From positions 1-64,000 of the forward strand of contig VBLC01000033.1 of the NCBI GenBank assembly GCA_005879315.1: 64,000 nt of DNA, written 5' to 3'. The notes below the pieces were generated by a model. The model did no database searches. It was given only the letters and a program-made list of their open reading frames with translations, and was not told the DNA's origin. Origin of the DNA: Deltaproteobacteria bacterium. Lineage in GTDB: Bacteria; Myxococcota; Myxococcia; Myxococcales; 40CM-4-68-19. Positions 27,492-38,227 of the stretch are shown one piece after another (position 1 is the first letter of the stretch; each line of letters opens with the position of its first letter). Made by a program: the position numbers and the translations under genes.

Positions 27492-27710
27492 ATGCCAATC
27501 GAGTCACAGAACCCCAACGGCCAGGGCATCGCAGGCGGAATCCTGAGCAACGTCAATCTCGAAGAAGCGCAGCAGGTCATCGAGCAGACGCGCGCCGCCG
27601 TCGACAGCGCTCTCGAGACCGCGGCAGAATTCATCCGCGAGCGTCCGATCGTCTGCCTCGCCGGTGCGCTCGCCGTCGGCTATGTGATCGGCAAGATCGT
27701 TTCCAGGTAA
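27492..27710 (+). CDS. Small DUF883/ElaB-like membrane-anchored protein (72 aa)
   Basis: A GGAGGACC ribosome-binding site precedes the ATG. The product has a Gly/Asn-rich start, a helix of about 25 residues (EEAQQVIEQTRAAVDSALET), then a C-terminal hydrophobic segment ending with the glycine-zipper-like GALAVGYVIGKIVSR. This is the layout of ElaB/YqjD/DUF883 inner-membrane anchors, which in E. coli bind ribosomes. Sequence similarity is weak. It leads a cluster of three small membrane proteins. Confidence 0.7.
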   Translation: MPIESQNPNGQGIAGGILSNVNLEEAQQVIEQTRAAVDSALETAAEFIRERPIVCLAGALAVGYVIGKIVSR

Positions 27711-27716
27711 ACGAAC

Positions 27717-28073
27717 ATGGCCATCAACACGGAGTATCAAGGCGTGGAAACCGGAGAGAAGGGCCCCTTCCACCACGCCAAGGCGGCGGTGGACGAGGCG
27801 AGGGCTTTCAAGGAAGCGTTGGGCAGCTCGGTGTCGAACTTCTCCAGCTCGATCGACCTGCGCGGCCGGGTGCAGCGCCATCCCATCGGAATGGTCTGCG
27901 CGGCGCTCGGCGTCGGGTACGTACTGGGCGGCGGTCTCTTCTCGCCCTTCACTTCCCGGCTGCTCAAGATCGGCATCCGGCTGGCGGTCATCCCGCTGGT
28001 CAAGAGCCAGCTCTCGGCCATGGCAGGGGCAGCCGCCCAGCCGGGCGAGGGTGCGGGCGGCTCGACTTTCTGA
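27717..28073 (+). CDS. Small membrane-anchored protein (118 aa)
   Basis: The gene starts 6 bases after the 72-residue gene. Its 118-residue product has a polar N-terminal half with a helix (AKAAVDEARAFKEALGSS), the segment RVQRHPIGMVCAALGVGYVL typical of DUF883/DUF3618-like membrane anchors, then a second hydrophobic region (IGIRLAVIPLVKSQLSAM) and a Gly-rich tail. It is probably an inner-membrane protein that works with its two neighbours. No enzyme motif is present. Confidence 0.68.
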   Translation: MAINTEYQGVETGEKGPFHHAKAAVDEARAFKEALGSSVSNFSSSIDLRGRVQRHPIGMVCAALGVGYVLGGGLFSPFTSRLLKIGIRLAVIPLVKSQLSAMAGAAAQPGEGAGGSTF

Positions 28074-28125
28074 AGCAGGGACGAACAGTCGTGCGCAGAT
28101 TGCGCTGCGGATGAGCACGGAGGCT

Positions 28126-28150
28126 GCGGCCGCGTGGGGCCGCCTTTGTT
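28126..28150 (+). terminator. Weak terminator-like hairpin before the YtxH gene
   Basis: GCGGCC and GGCCGC form a 6-bp stem with a 6-nt loop, followed by CTTTGTT, between the second and third small membrane protein genes. It could attenuate read-through. The T-run is poor. Confidence 0.3.
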
Positions 28151-28160
28151 GGAGGCGAGA

Positions 28161-28463
28161 ATGATGAAGGACATCAAGAAGCAGGGCCTGAAAGCTTGGA
28201 AGTACCTCAACGACATCGACAGGGATGACGTCCTCGACTATCTGGGTCTCGAGGAGCGGAGCAGCCCCTGGGTGACGGCGCTCGGCACCATCGGCATCTT
28301 CGCGCTCGGCTGCCTGGTGGGCGCCGGAATCGGCCTCGCCTTTGCGCCCAAGAGCGGCGAGGAATTCCGCAGCGAGCTGGGCGAGCGGATGAAGCGCAAG
28401 GCCGATGAGCTGGGCAGCGTGGCGCAGGACTACGCGAACCGTTCGCAGATGCCGGTCACCTAG
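28161..28463 (+). CDS. YtxH-like membrane protein (100 aa)
   Basis: A GGAGGCGAG site precedes the ATG at 28161. The 100-residue product has a soluble N terminus, one glycine-rich membrane span (ALGCLVGAGIGLAFAPKSG) that matches the YtxH/general-stress GAxxGLLFAPKSG signature, and a charged amphipathic tail. YtxH proteins are small stress-induced membrane proteins of unknown function. It closes the 27.5-28.5 kb cluster and is followed by a strong terminator. Confidence 0.75.
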   Translation: MMKDIKKQGLKAWKYLNDIDRDDVLDYLGLEERSSPWVTALGTIGIFALGCLVGAGIGLAFAPKSGEEFRSELGERMKRKADELGSVAQDYANRSQMPVT

Positions 28464-28493
28464 CAAGTCCGGCGTCGTTCGATTTGACGAATC

Positions 28494-28526
28494 GGGGACC
28501 GGACTCTCCGGTCCCCGTCTCATTTT
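28494..28526 (+). terminator. Intrinsic terminator after the YtxH gene
   Basis: A perfect 9-bp stem (GGGGACCGG/CCGGTCCCC, 5-nt loop) is followed by GTCTCATTTTTC. It ends the plus-strand small-membrane-protein operon and sits right after the convergent engB stop. Confidence 0.85.
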
Positions 28527-29126
28527 TCAGGACAGCGCAGAGAGCAGCGCGCGCCATAGCTCCTCGATCCCGAATGGCTCGCGGGCCGAGAAGGCGATGA
28601 TCGGCTGCAGTCCGAGCTGCGCTTGGATCTTCTCCACCTGCCGTCCGCGCCGCGACCGCGAGAGCTTGTCGAGCTTGGTGACGGCGACCAGGACTCTGCG
28701 ACCCAGCGACTCGCCCCAGCGAGCCATCTCGACGTCGCTCGGCTGCGCGCCGATCTGGCCGTCGACCAGGACGACCAAGGCGCGCAGCGGATCGCGCCTG
28801 GAGAGGTAGCGCTCGATCATCTCCTTCCACTGCTCGCGCTCCGCGCGCGGGCCCGAGGCGAAGCCATATCCGGGCAGGTCCGCGAAGCGAACGTCGTGCT
28901 CGGACCTCTCCTCTGTTCGCACCCTCAAATCGAAGAAATTGATCAGCCGCGTACGCCCAGGCGTGCGCGAGACGCGGGCCAGCTGCCGGCGGCCGGCCAG
29001 CGCATTGAGGGCGCTCGACTTGCCGACGTTGCTGCGGCCGCAGAAGGCGAGCTCGGGCGGGCCCGCCGGCGGGTATCCTTCCGGCCCGCTCGCGCTTTTG
29101 ACGAATTCTGCGGAGAGCACGATCAC
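28527..29126 (-). CDS. engB: Ribosome biogenesis GTP-binding protein EngB (YihA)
   Basis: The 199-residue product is the EngB/YsxC GTPase that helps mature the 50S ribosome and links to cell division. The G1 motif is GRSNVGKSS, G3 DLPGYG, G4 TKLD and G5 FSA, all canonical, with the family-specific TPGRTRLINFF in G2. The GTG start overlaps the TGA of the ResB gene (GTGA), so it is translated together with the cytochrome-biogenesis genes upstream. That pairing looks accidental rather than functional. Confidence 0.93.
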   Translation of the reverse strand: MIVLSAEFVKSASGPEGYPPAGPPELAFCGRSNVGKSSALNALAGRRQLARVSRTPGRTRLINFFDLRVRTEERSEHDVRFADLPGYGFASGPRAEREQWKEMIERYLSRRDPLRALVVLVDGQIGAQPSDVEMARWGESLGRRVLVAVTKLDKLSRSRRGRQVEKIQAQLGLQPIIAFSAREPFGIEELWRALLSALS

Positions 29127-30580
29127 TTGCGCGGAAGACCCAGCTCTGCGCAGAGCGTGTCGAACTCGCGCCCGAAGGCCTCCGCGTTGCGGTGCGAGGC
29201 GCCGCCCAGGGCGAGCTTGCCGTCGCGGACCTGCGCCCAGATGCGCTTGTGCGAAGTGTAAAAAGCGATGCCGATGCCGAGGAAGAGCAAGAAGCAGCCG
29301 CTGTAGACGACGGGCGTGCTCGGGTCGCGGGCGATCTGCAGGCCGGTTGCGTAGAGCGGCGCGAGGCGCTCGAAAGAGAAGGAGAAGCGGTCGTCGCGGT
29401 TGCGCCGGTCGAACTGCGCGTCGCGGGTGAAGACCCAGAAGCTCGACTCGCGGCCATCTTCACTGCGCACGACGCGGACCGCCGGACCCAGGCCGGCGAA
29501 GTCGGGGTTGTGGTCGACCAGCTGGTAGGTGAGGCCCTCGGCGGCCCGGATCGGCTCGCCCGCCGCGACGAGCAAGTCGCGGCTCTTGCCGGTGGCGCGG
29601 TCGAACATCGTCACCTTGGCGCGCGTGCCCTCTTCGAGCTGCTGGTAGCTGGCCTGGTAGAAGGTGAGCCCGCCGTAGCGGAGGGGATGGTTGACGGTGA
29701 TGGTCGCGCGAGCCAGCTCGCGGCCCGGCTCGGAATTGCCCAGGTCCTCGAGAGCGATCAGGTCCGACTCGAAAGCCTTCGGGCGGCCGGGCTCGAATTC
29801 CTTGAGACGGAAGTCGGTGCACTGGACGACGAACGGTCTGCCCCGCTCGTCGACCAGCCGGTGCTTGAACATGCTGCCGTCGGGATTGCGCTGGATGAAG
29901 CTCGCGGCGATGCCGCCGTCCTGCCGGACGTTGGCGATGCCCTCGAAGGCAGTGAGCCGTCCGTAGACGCCGCCGCCGAGGATGAGCAGGAGGGAGATGT
30001 GCACCACCCAGACTCCGAACCGCGCGTAGCGGCCGCGCTCGGCGAAGAGCACGCCTTCCTCCGGCGCCTGCACGCGATAGCGGCGCTGTCGCAGCCTTTC
30101 CCCGAGCGCCTCGGCATCGATCGCGCTCGCGGTCGCCGCCACCCGGAAGCGCAGGCCGACCACGTGATCGAGCCGCCGTTCGGGGTAGCGGACCAGATAG
30201 TAGATGCGCGGCAGCCGCTCGAAGGAGCAGGCGATGAGGTTCAGCGCGAGCGAGGTGAGCAGCAGCGTGAACCACCAGGAGTGGAAGAGGTCGTAGAGCT
30301 CGAAAGTCCGGTAGGCGCCGAGCAGCGCGCCGCGGCCCGCGAAGGCCCGCTCGATGTTGGCGAGCGAGTCGTTCTGCGGGTTCACGAAGGTGCCGGCGAT
30401 CATGGCGAGGAAGAGCAAGAGCAGATTCGCCAGCGTCAGCTTGAGCGAGCAGAAGAAGCGCCAGACACGCTCGACGAGGAAGTGGCTCTCCTCTTCGGAC
30501 AGCGGCGGCAGCTGGGCGACTTCGCTGACCGCGCTGCCCGGCGGGCCGGCGGGAACCAGCTCTTCTGCTGCGGCGGTCAC
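29123..30580 (-). CDS. ResB-like cytochrome c biogenesis protein
   Basis: This 485-residue membrane protein belongs to the ResB/Ccs1 family of system II cytochrome c maturation, which presents apocytochrome to the haem ligase. Visible features are a first membrane span (LANLLLLFLAMIAGTFVNPQ), a second pair (WFTLLLTSLALNLIACSF), a third near residue 165 (VWVVHISLLLILGGGVYG), then a large periplasmic domain with the conserved VNHPLRYGGLTFYQASYQ, and a last span near the C terminus. GTG at 30580 overlaps the TGA of the cytochrome gene (GTGA). No ResC/CcsA partner is in the window. Confidence 0.85.
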   Translation of the reverse strand: MTAAAEELVPAGPPGSAVSEVAQLPPLSEEESHFLVERVWRFFCSLKLTLANLLLLFLAMIAGTFVNPQNDSLANIERAFAGRGALLGAYRTFELYDLFHSWWFTLLLTSLALNLIACSFERLPRIYYLVRYPERRLDHVVGLRFRVAATASAIDAEALGERLRQRRYRVQAPEEGVLFAERGRYARFGVWVVHISLLLILGGGVYGRLTAFEGIANVRQDGGIAASFIQRNPDGSMFKHRLVDERGRPFVVQCTDFRLKEFEPGRPKAFESDLIALEDLGNSEPGRELARATITVNHPLRYGGLTFYQASYQQLEEGTRAKVTMFDRATGKSRDLLVAAGEPIRAAEGLTYQLVDHNPDFAGLGPAVRVVRSEDGRESSFWVFTRDAQFDRRNRDDRFSFSFERLAPLYATGLQIARDPSTPVVYSGCFLLFLGIGIAFYTSHKRIWAQVRDGKLALGGASHRNAEAFGREFDTLCAELGLPRK

Positions 30581-31122
30581 GGCCTCGCCTTGAGCCACCG
30601 GGCGAGGAGGTCGGACCCGCGTGAGCGAATCGGGCTTGGATGGGGCACGGGAGCCCCGGAGTATAAAGAGGCGTGGCGCGGCTTGCGCGCCTCTCGCTCC
30701 GCCGTCCAGTGGTCGATGCGAGCCATCGCCTCCTTCACCTCGAAAGGCTTGAGCGAGGGCGACTCGCCGCCGTGGCAGACGAGGCAGCTCTGCGGCGTCG
30801 GATCGATCAGCCCGAAGAGCCGCGCCAGCTCCTTGTCTTTCATCACCACCGCCAGCTCGTAGTAGCGGCCGCCGCCGTGGCAGGTCTCGCAGGAGACGCC
30901 GGCCACTTCGGCCTGGCCCGAGCGCTGCTCGTCGCGCGAATGGCACTGCAGGCAGAGCGGTTTCTGGCGATCGGCGCCGAGCGACTGCGCGGCGCGGGCA
31001 TGCGCGCTCTGCGACCAGATCCGGTACGCCTCGGCGTGGCAAGCGCGGCAGGCCACGGGTCCGACCAGGTCGGACCCGAAGGCGGGCGCCGAGAGGAGCA
31101 TCGCGATCGCCAGGCTCTTCAT
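30577..31122 (-). CDS. Tetraheme cytochrome c family protein
   Basis: This 181-residue exported protein has a short signal peptide (MKSLAIAMLLSAPAFG) and four CXXCH haem-binding motifs (CRACH, CLQCH, CETCH, CLVCH), so it should carry four c-type haems in the periplasm or on the outer face. The pattern resembles cytochrome c-554/NapC-like multiheme carriers. Additional histidines between motifs can serve as axial ligands. It is the first gene of the operon with resB and engB and is divergent from coaE (33-base gap with the promoters). The electron donor and acceptor are unknown. Confidence 0.88.
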   Translation of the reverse strand: MKSLAIAMLLSAPAFGSDLVGPVACRACHAEAYRIWSQSAHARAAQSLGADRQKPLCLQCHSRDEQRSGQAEVAGVSCETCHGGGRYYELAVVMKDKELARLFGLIDPTPQSCLVCHGGESPSLKPFEVKEAMARIDHWTAEREARKPRHASLYSGAPVPHPSPIRSRGSDLLARWLKARP

Positions 31123-31155
31123 GAGAAGTGGCGGAAAATAGCATAGACTTTCTCA

Positions 31156-31746
31156 GTGCGTGTCTATGGGCTGACCGGCAACATCGGCTCGGGGAAGAGC
31201 ACGGTCGCCCGCATGCTGAAGGCGCGCGGCGTGCCCGTGATCGATGCGGACCAAGTCGCGCGCGAAGTAGTGCAGCCCGGCCGGCCGGCGCTGGAGGAGA
31301 TCGCCCAGCGCTTTCCCGGCGTCCTCCAGCCCGACGGCACGCTCGATCGCAAGGCGCTCGGCGACCGCATCTTCGCCGACGCGCGCGAGCGCGAGGCGCT
31401 CAATCGCATCGTCCATCCCCGCATCGCCGAAGAGGTCTCGGCCCGCCTCGGCGCCCTCGCCGGCGCCGGCCATCGCACCGCCGTCTACGAGGCGGCGCTC
31501 ATCGTCGAGAACGGCCTGCACGAAGGGCTCGACGGGCTCATCGTCGTCCTCGCCCCGCCGGAAGTGCAGATCGACCGTCTCCGGCGGCGCGACGGGATGA
31601 GCGAAGAAGAAGCGCGCGCGCGCATCGCCGCGCAGCTTCCCGCGGCCGAGAAGGTCCAGCACGCGCGCTTCGTCCTGGAGAATTCCGGTTCAGAGGCAGA
31701 TCTCGAGGCGCAGGTCGAACGCCTGGTCAAGCAGCTCGAGGCGTAG
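31156..31746 (+). CDS. coaE: Dephospho-CoA kinase
   Basis: This 196-residue P-loop kinase catalyses the last step of coenzyme A synthesis, adding the 3'-phosphate. The Walker A motif GNIGSGKSTV is at residues 8-17, DADQVAREVV follows, and the conserved HPRI and the lid region (RLRRRDGMSEEEARAR) are present. The start is GTG at 31156, giving VRVYGLTG. Length and order match the CoaE family. It is probably independent of argD downstream (59-base gap). Confidence 0.93.
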   Translation: MRVYGLTGNIGSGKSTVARMLKARGVPVIDADQVAREVVQPGRPALEEIAQRFPGVLQPDGTLDRKALGDRIFADAREREALNRIVHPRIAEEVSARLGALAGAGHRTAVYEAALIVENGLHEGLDGLIVVLAPPEVQIDRLRRRDGMSEEEARARIAAQLPAAEKVQHARFVLENSGSEADLEAQVERLVKQLEA

Positions 31747-31805
31747 ACAATCTCAGCCACCGGATGCGCGAGGCGTACGAGAAGAAAGAAAGTTAGACTG
31801 GCCGC

Positions 31806-32999
31806 ATGGGCAATCAGGATCTCGTGCAGCGCGCGCAGACCGTGCTCTTTCAAAATTACCGGACGCAGCCCATCGCCATCGTCCGCGGTGAAGGGAGCTA
31901 CGTCTGGGACGCCGACGGCAAGCGCTATCTCGATTTCATCGGCGGCATCGCCACCGTCAGCGTGGGACACGCCAACCCGCGCGTGCGCGAGGCGCTGCTC
32001 GAGCAGTCGAAGCTGCTCTGGCACGCCTCGAACCTCTACGTGACCGAGCCGCAGGTCCGGCTGGCCGAGAAGCTGACGGCGGCCAGCAGGACCCTCAAGC
32101 GCGCCTTCTTCTGCAACAGCGGAACGGAAGCGAACGAGGCGATGATCAAGCTCGCCCGCCACTACCATGTCGTCAACGGCGCGCCCGACCGCATCGAGAT
32201 CCTCTGCTTCCACAATTCCTTTCACGGCCGGACGATGGGATCGCTCGCGGCCACGGGGCAGCCCAAGTACCAGGAGGGCTTCGGCCCTCTGCCGGCAGGG
32301 TTCCGCTTCCTCGACTACGGCGACGCAGCGCAGCTGGAGAAGAACATCGGCCCGCAGACCTGCGCGGTCCTCCTCGAGCCGCTCCAGGGCGAGGCCGGCG
32401 TGCTCTTGCCGCCGCCCGGCTATCTGAAGAGAGTGCGCGAGCTGTGCACCAGGCACGGCGCGCTGATGATCCTCGACGAAGTCCAGACCGGCATGGGCCG
32501 CACCGGCAGGCTCTTCGCCCATCAGCACGAGGGCGTCGAGCCCGACGCGATGAGCCTCGCCAAGGGCATCGCCGGAGGGGTCCCGCTCGGGGCGCTGCTC
32601 GCGCGCGAGGACGTCGCCAAGGTCTTCACGCCCGGCACCCACGCGAGCACTTTCGGCGGCAATCCCCTGGCGACGGCCGCAGCGTCGGCGGTGATGGATC
32701 TGCTGCAGGGCGGTCTGCTCGACCAGGTGCAGCGGGCAGGGGGACGCCTGTCGCAGCGGCTCGCCGCGCTCTCGCGCAAGACTCCGCGCGCCGCCGGCGA
32801 GCGCGGGCTGGGTCTCTTGCGCGCGCTGCTCTTGTCGGAGGACCTGGCCCCGAAGGTGGTCGCCAAGGCGCGGGATCTGGGCCTTCTCGTCAACGCCATC
32901 GGCGAGCGGGTGGTACGACTTGCTCCTCCATTGACCGCCACCGAGGCGGAGATCGACCAGGCCACGGACCTGCTCCTAGGGTCGGTCACCCAGGCATGA
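31806..32999 (+). CDS. argD: Acetylornithine/succinyl-diaminopimelate aminotransferase (class III)
   Basis: This 397-residue PLP aminotransferase matches ArgD in length and motifs. NSGTEANEAMIKLAR binds the phosphate of PLP, NSFHGRTMGSLAATG is conserved in the ArgD branch, ILDEVQTGMGRTG is the catalytic Asp region, and the PLP lysine is in SLAKGIAGG. It should convert N-acetylglutamate semialdehyde to N-acetylornithine in arginine synthesis. Other class III enzymes (ornithine, 4-aminobutyrate) share these motifs, so substrate assignment is by closest resemblance. Confidence 0.86.
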   Translation: MGNQDLVQRAQTVLFQNYRTQPIAIVRGEGSYVWDADGKRYLDFIGGIATVSVGHANPRVREALLEQSKLLWHASNLYVTEPQVRLAEKLTAASRTLKRAFFCNSGTEANEAMIKLARHYHVVNGAPDRIEILCFHNSFHGRTMGSLAATGQPKYQEGFGPLPAGFRFLDYGDAAQLEKNIGPQTCAVLLEPLQGEAGVLLPPPGYLKRVRELCTRHGALMILDEVQTGMGRTGRLFAHQHEGVEPDAMSLAKGIAGGVPLGALLAREDVAKVFTPGTHASTFGGNPLATAAASAVMDLLQGGLLDQVQRAGGRLSQRLAALSRKTPRAAGERGLGLLRALLLSEDLAPKVVAKARDLGLLVNAIGERVVRLAPPLTATEAEIDQATDLLLGSVTQA

Positions 33000-33077
33000 G
33001 CGAGTTCTTTTCCGGAGCGCTCGCGCTAGGATATCCTTCGCCGGGGGGCGTGGTTCAGGCCCGACCGCAAAGGGAGA

Positions 33078-34016
33078 GTGGTGCTCGCCGCACGCGACGG
33101 GGAGGAAGCGATCGACCTTCCTGCTGACATCCAGCGGGAGCTGCGCGAGCTGGAGTCTCGCGGCGATCGCATCACGCATTACGAGCTCCTCTCCGTTGGC
33201 GCTGACGCGGACGGCGGCGCCATTCGCCGCGCCTATCTGGAGCGGAGCAAGCGCATCCATCCCGACGCCTGGTACCGCAAGGAGGTCGGCGAATTCGGCC
33301 CGCTTCTCACCAAGTGGTTCCAGCGGCTGGCCGCGGCCTACCAGGTGCTCTCCGACGAAGAGACGCGGCTCGTCTACGACCGCGAGCACAAGGGCGAGCT
33401 CTCCGCCAGCGATCGCGCGGCGGTGGACAAGCGCGAGCTCTCGCGCGCCGAGGGGGAACGGCGGCAGCGCGAGCGGCGCGACCGGCTCTTGCACACCAAG
33501 GGCTTCGCCCGCATCGGCGCGGCGCGCAAGCTCTACGAAGAGGCGCTGGCCCACGTCCAGAACTACGAGCGCAGCCAGGCGATCGAGTGCCTCAAGGCGG
33601 CGCGCGAGCTCGATCCCAATCGGAAGGAGATCGTGAGCAAGCTGGTCGAGCTCGAGCGCGAGCAGGCGCGCGCGCGGGCCAAGTCGGCTTTGGCCTCGGG
33701 CAAGGAGCGGGAGGACAAGAAGCTGTGGGCGCAGGCCATCACGGCCTACCACGCCGCCTTCCAGCTCGACCCGAAGAACGGCGCCGCGGCGGCCGGCGCG
33801 GCGCGCTGTTTCCTCTGGCAGGACGATGCGCAGGCCGCCAGCACCTGGGCGACGCGCGCTCTGGAGCTCGACCCGGCCGACCTGGACAGCCGGCTCGTGC
33901 TCGCCGAGGCTTTCATCGCGCTCAAGATGAAAGCGCGCGCTCGCACCGAGCTGAACAACATCCTCAGCAAGGACCCCGAACAGGCGGAGGCGAAGGCCCT
34001 GCTCAAGGGCTTGTGA
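33078..34016 (+). CDS. J-domain protein with TPR region
   Basis: The 312-residue product starts with a J domain (about residues 32-95: HYELLSVGADADGGAIRRAY, then HPDAW, in which HPD activates Hsp70). A charged linker (RRQRERRDRLL) follows, then TPR-like helices from about residue 145 to the end. J and TPR domains together suggest that it feeds a specific client to the Hsp70 encoded 4 bases downstream. The start is GTG at 33078 (33081 is also possible), after AGGGAG. The gene opens a three-gene chaperone operon. Confidence 0.85.
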   Translation: MVLAARDGEEAIDLPADIQRELRELESRGDRITHYELLSVGADADGGAIRRAYLERSKRIHPDAWYRKEVGEFGPLLTKWFQRLAAAYQVLSDEETRLVYDREHKGELSASDRAAVDKRELSRAEGERRQRERRDRLLHTKGFARIGAARKLYEEALAHVQNYERSQAIECLKAARELDPNRKEIVSKLVELEREQARARAKSALASGKEREDKKLWAQAITAYHAAFQLDPKNGAAAAGAARCFLWQDDAQAASTWATRALELDPADLDSRLVLAEAFIALKMKARARTELNNILSKDPEQAEAKALLKGL

Positions 34017-34019
34017 CAC

Positions 34020-35861
<1,842 letters not shown>

Positions 35862-35862
35862 C

Positions 35863-36786
35863 TTGGCCGAAGGCGGCAAATTCTCCGCGCTGCTCCTCGA
35901 GGGCCTCGATCACTACCGCAAGGGGCGGATGATGGAGGCGGTGCGCGCCTGGGAGGAAGCGTACCTGCTCGAGCCGACCAACCTGCGCGCGCGGGAGTTC
36001 TTGCGCTCGGCGCTGGAGCGCATCCATGCGCACATGACGCCGAACACGCTGGCGCGCGAGGCGCAGCGGGTGCAGAGCGACGGCGCCCAGCCGCATCCCT
36101 GGCTGCCTCCGGCGCCGTCGCCCAACACGGTTCCGATGGCAGTGCCGCCTCCGCTGCCGCGCACCGATCCGGCCTCGGAGCGGCCGCCGCTTCCGCCGCC
36201 GGGGCCCAACACCGCGCCGCCTCCGCTCGTGCAGCCCTGGGACGAGGGACCGTCGCTCGCCATTCCCCAGCTGCAGGAAGAGAGCGCCGAGTCGGGCGAC
36301 GAGACCAGCGGGGCGTGGTCGATCCACCGCGAGCCGTTGCCCATCGAGGCGGTGGCTGCCGACGACGAGACCGAAGTGTGGATGCGCGGCGCCCGCGAGC
36401 TGGTGGGGCTCAACGACTTCAGCGGCGCGCTCGAGTTGCTCGGCAAGATCCTCGCGCGCAAACCCAACGACAAGGACGCGATGCAGATGCACGCGTCCTG
36501 CGATCACAATCTCACTCTCATGTACGAGAGCAAGATCGGCTCGATGTTGTCGAGGCCGCGGGTGGCCATTCCGCCCGACGAGGTGATCTGGCTCAACCTC
36601 GATCCGCGGGCCGGGTTCGTGCTGGCGCAGATCGACGGCGAGGTCTCCTTCGAGGATCTCTACGCCATCTGCGGACTGAAGCGCCTCGATACCGCGCGCA
36701 TTCTCTGCCAGCTGCTCGAGGAAGGCGTGGTGCAGGTGCAGGGGCAGGAGAAGGCAGTCGCCAAGCGCGCGATGCACCGCAGTTAG
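35863..36786 (+). CDS. TPR-containing protein with C-terminal winged-helix-like region
   Basis: The TTG start at 35863 follows an AGGAGGG site by 8 bases. The 307-residue product has an N-terminal TPR helix pair (LLEGLDHYRKGRMMEAVRAW), a long Pro-rich linker (residues about 85-130), a second TPR pair (GALELLGKILARKPNDKD), and a C-terminal domain (LAQIDGEVSFEDLYAICGLK ... ILCQLLEEGVVQV) resembling the short winged-helix modules common in myxobacterial proteins. It lies one base after the Hsp70 stop, so it is probably a chaperone client or adaptor. Its TAG begins repeat copy B. Confidence 0.75.
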   Translation: MAEGGKFSALLLEGLDHYRKGRMMEAVRAWEEAYLLEPTNLRAREFLRSALERIHAHMTPNTLAREAQRVQSDGAQPHPWLPPAPSPNTVPMAVPPPLPRTDPASERPPLPPPGPNTAPPPLVQPWDEGPSLAIPQLQEESAESGDETSGAWSIHREPLPIEAVAADDETEVWMRGARELVGLNDFSGALELLGKILARKPNDKDAMQMHASCDHNLTLMYESKIGSMLSRPRVAIPPDEVIWLNLDPRAGFVLAQIDGEVSFEDLYAICGLKRLDTARILCQLLEEGVVQVQGQEKAVAKRAMHRS

Positions 36787-36857
36787 TCGCGGCCGCCGAA
36801 AGGCGGCTCAGCGCCTACGCCTGTGGGGTTGCAGCTTGAAGTTGTCAGATGCGCTAA
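36784..36857 (+). repeat. 74-nt structured element, copy B
   Basis: It begins on the stop codon of the TPR gene and ends on the complement of the hslU stop. The core is a perfect 6-bp stem with a GAAA tetraloop (GCCGCCGAAAGGCGGC), then CTACGC and TGTGGGGTT. The ends are inverted (TTAGTCGC and GCGCTAA). About three quarters of positions match copy A at 16074-16147. Confidence 0.75.
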
Positions 36858-38227
36858 AGAATGTAGCGCGAGAGATCTTCGTCCTTGAGCACCGGGTCGA
36901 GCCGCGATTTCACGTAAGCCGCGTCGATGCGCAGGGTGCGCTGCTCGAGCGACGAGGCGTCGAAGCTCACTTCCTCGAGCACCTTCTCCAGAACCGTGTG
37001 CAGCCGCCGTGCGCCGATGTTTTGCGCGCGCGTGTTCATCTCCTGAGCCACGCTCGCCACCTCTTCCACGCCGCTCGGATCGAAGACCAGCTCGACACCC
37101 TCCGCACCGAGCAACGCCGAATATTGCCTGGTGAGCGCATTGCGCGGCTCGGTGAGGATGCGCACCAGGTCCGCCTGCGAGAGCGCCTCCAGCTCGACGC
37201 GGATGGGAAAGCGCCCCTGCAGCTCGGGGAGCAGGTCGCTCACCTTGGCGACGTGGAAGGCGCCCGCGGCGATGAAGAGCACGTGGTCGGTCTTGATCGG
37301 GCCGTACTTGGTGTTGACGGTGCTGCCTTCGACCAGGGGGAGCAGATCGCGCTGCACGCCGCCGCGGGAGACGTCGGGGCCGTGCGAGACCGCGCCCTGC
37401 GGCGAAGCGACCTTGTCAATCTCGTCGATGAAGACGATGCCGTTGGACTGCACGCGATCGAGCGCCTCGCGGACGACCGACTCCTTGTCGACCAGCTTCT
37501 CGGCCTCCTCCTGCACGAGCAGCTTGCGCGCCTCGGGCAGGGAGAGCTTGCGCTTCTTGGCCTTCTTGCCGAAGGGAAGGCTGCCGAGCATCTCCTGGAG
37601 ATTGAGGCCCATCTCCTCCATGCCCTGCGTGCCGAAGATCTGCATGGTGGGCGTGGTGCGCTCGGCCACCTCCATCTCGACGCTGCGATCCTCGAGCCCG
37701 CCCGCGCGGAGGACGCCGCGCATTTTCTCGCGGGTGGTGCCTCCGATGCCGCGGCCCCCGGCCTGGAAGCCAGCCGAGCCGGAGGTCTCCCGCGAACTGG
37801 CGCCTTCCCGAGAGCCGGGCAAGAGCAGATCGAGCAGCCGCTCCTCGGCCAATTCCTCGGCGCGCGACTGCACGCTCTTCTGCTTCTCCTCGCGGACCAG
37901 GGCGACACCGGCCTCGGCCAGGTCGCGGATCATCGAGTCGACGTCCTTGCCGACGTAGCCGACCTCGGTGAATTTCGAGGCCTCGACCTTGACGAACGGC
38001 GCGCCGGCGAGCCGCGCCAGGCGGCGGGCGATCTCCGTCTTGCCGACGCCCGTGGGCCCCACCAGGATGATGTTCTTGGGCATCACCTCGTCTCGCATCT
38101 CCGCGCCGAGCTGGAACCTTCGCCAGCGGTTGCGCAGCGCGATGGCCACCGCGCGCTTGGCCGCCTGCTGGCCGACGATGTAACGGTCCAGCTCGGCGAC
38201 GATCTGGGGCGGAGTGAGGTCCTTCAT
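36854..38227 (-). CDS. hslU: ATP-dependent protease ATPase subunit HslU
   Basis: This 457-residue AAA+ unfoldase feeds proteins to the HslV peptidase. The Walker A motif GPTGVGKT is at residues 57-64, and Walker B is in [12 protein letters not shown]. The long insertion between them is the HslU I domain. The last residues, DEDLSRYIL, end with the hydrophobic tail that docks in HslV. Its ATG overlaps the hslV stop as ATGA. The stop codon is part of repeat copy B. Confidence 0.97.
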   Translation of the reverse strand: MKDLTPPQIVAELDRYIVGQQAAKRAVAIALRNRWRRFQLGAEMRDEVMPKNIILVGPTGVGKTEIARRLARLAGAPFVKVEASKFTEVGYVGKDVDSMIRDLAEAGVALVREEKQKSVQSRAEELAEERLLDLLLPGSREGASSRETSGSAGFQAGGRGIGGTTREKMRGVLRAGGLEDRSVEMEVAERTTPTMQIFGTQGMEEMGLNLQEMLGSLPFGKKAKKRKLSLPEARKLLVQEEAEKLVDKESVVREALDRVQSNGIVFIDEIDKVASPQGAVSHGPDVSRGGVQRDLLPLVEGSTVNTKYGPIKTDHVLFIAAGAFHVAKVSDLLPELQGRFPIRVELEALSQADLVRILTEPRNALTRQYSALLGAEGVELVFDPSGVEEVASVAQEMNTRAQNIGARRLHTVLEKVLEEVSFDASSLEQRTLRIDAAYVKSRLDPVLKDEDLSRYIL

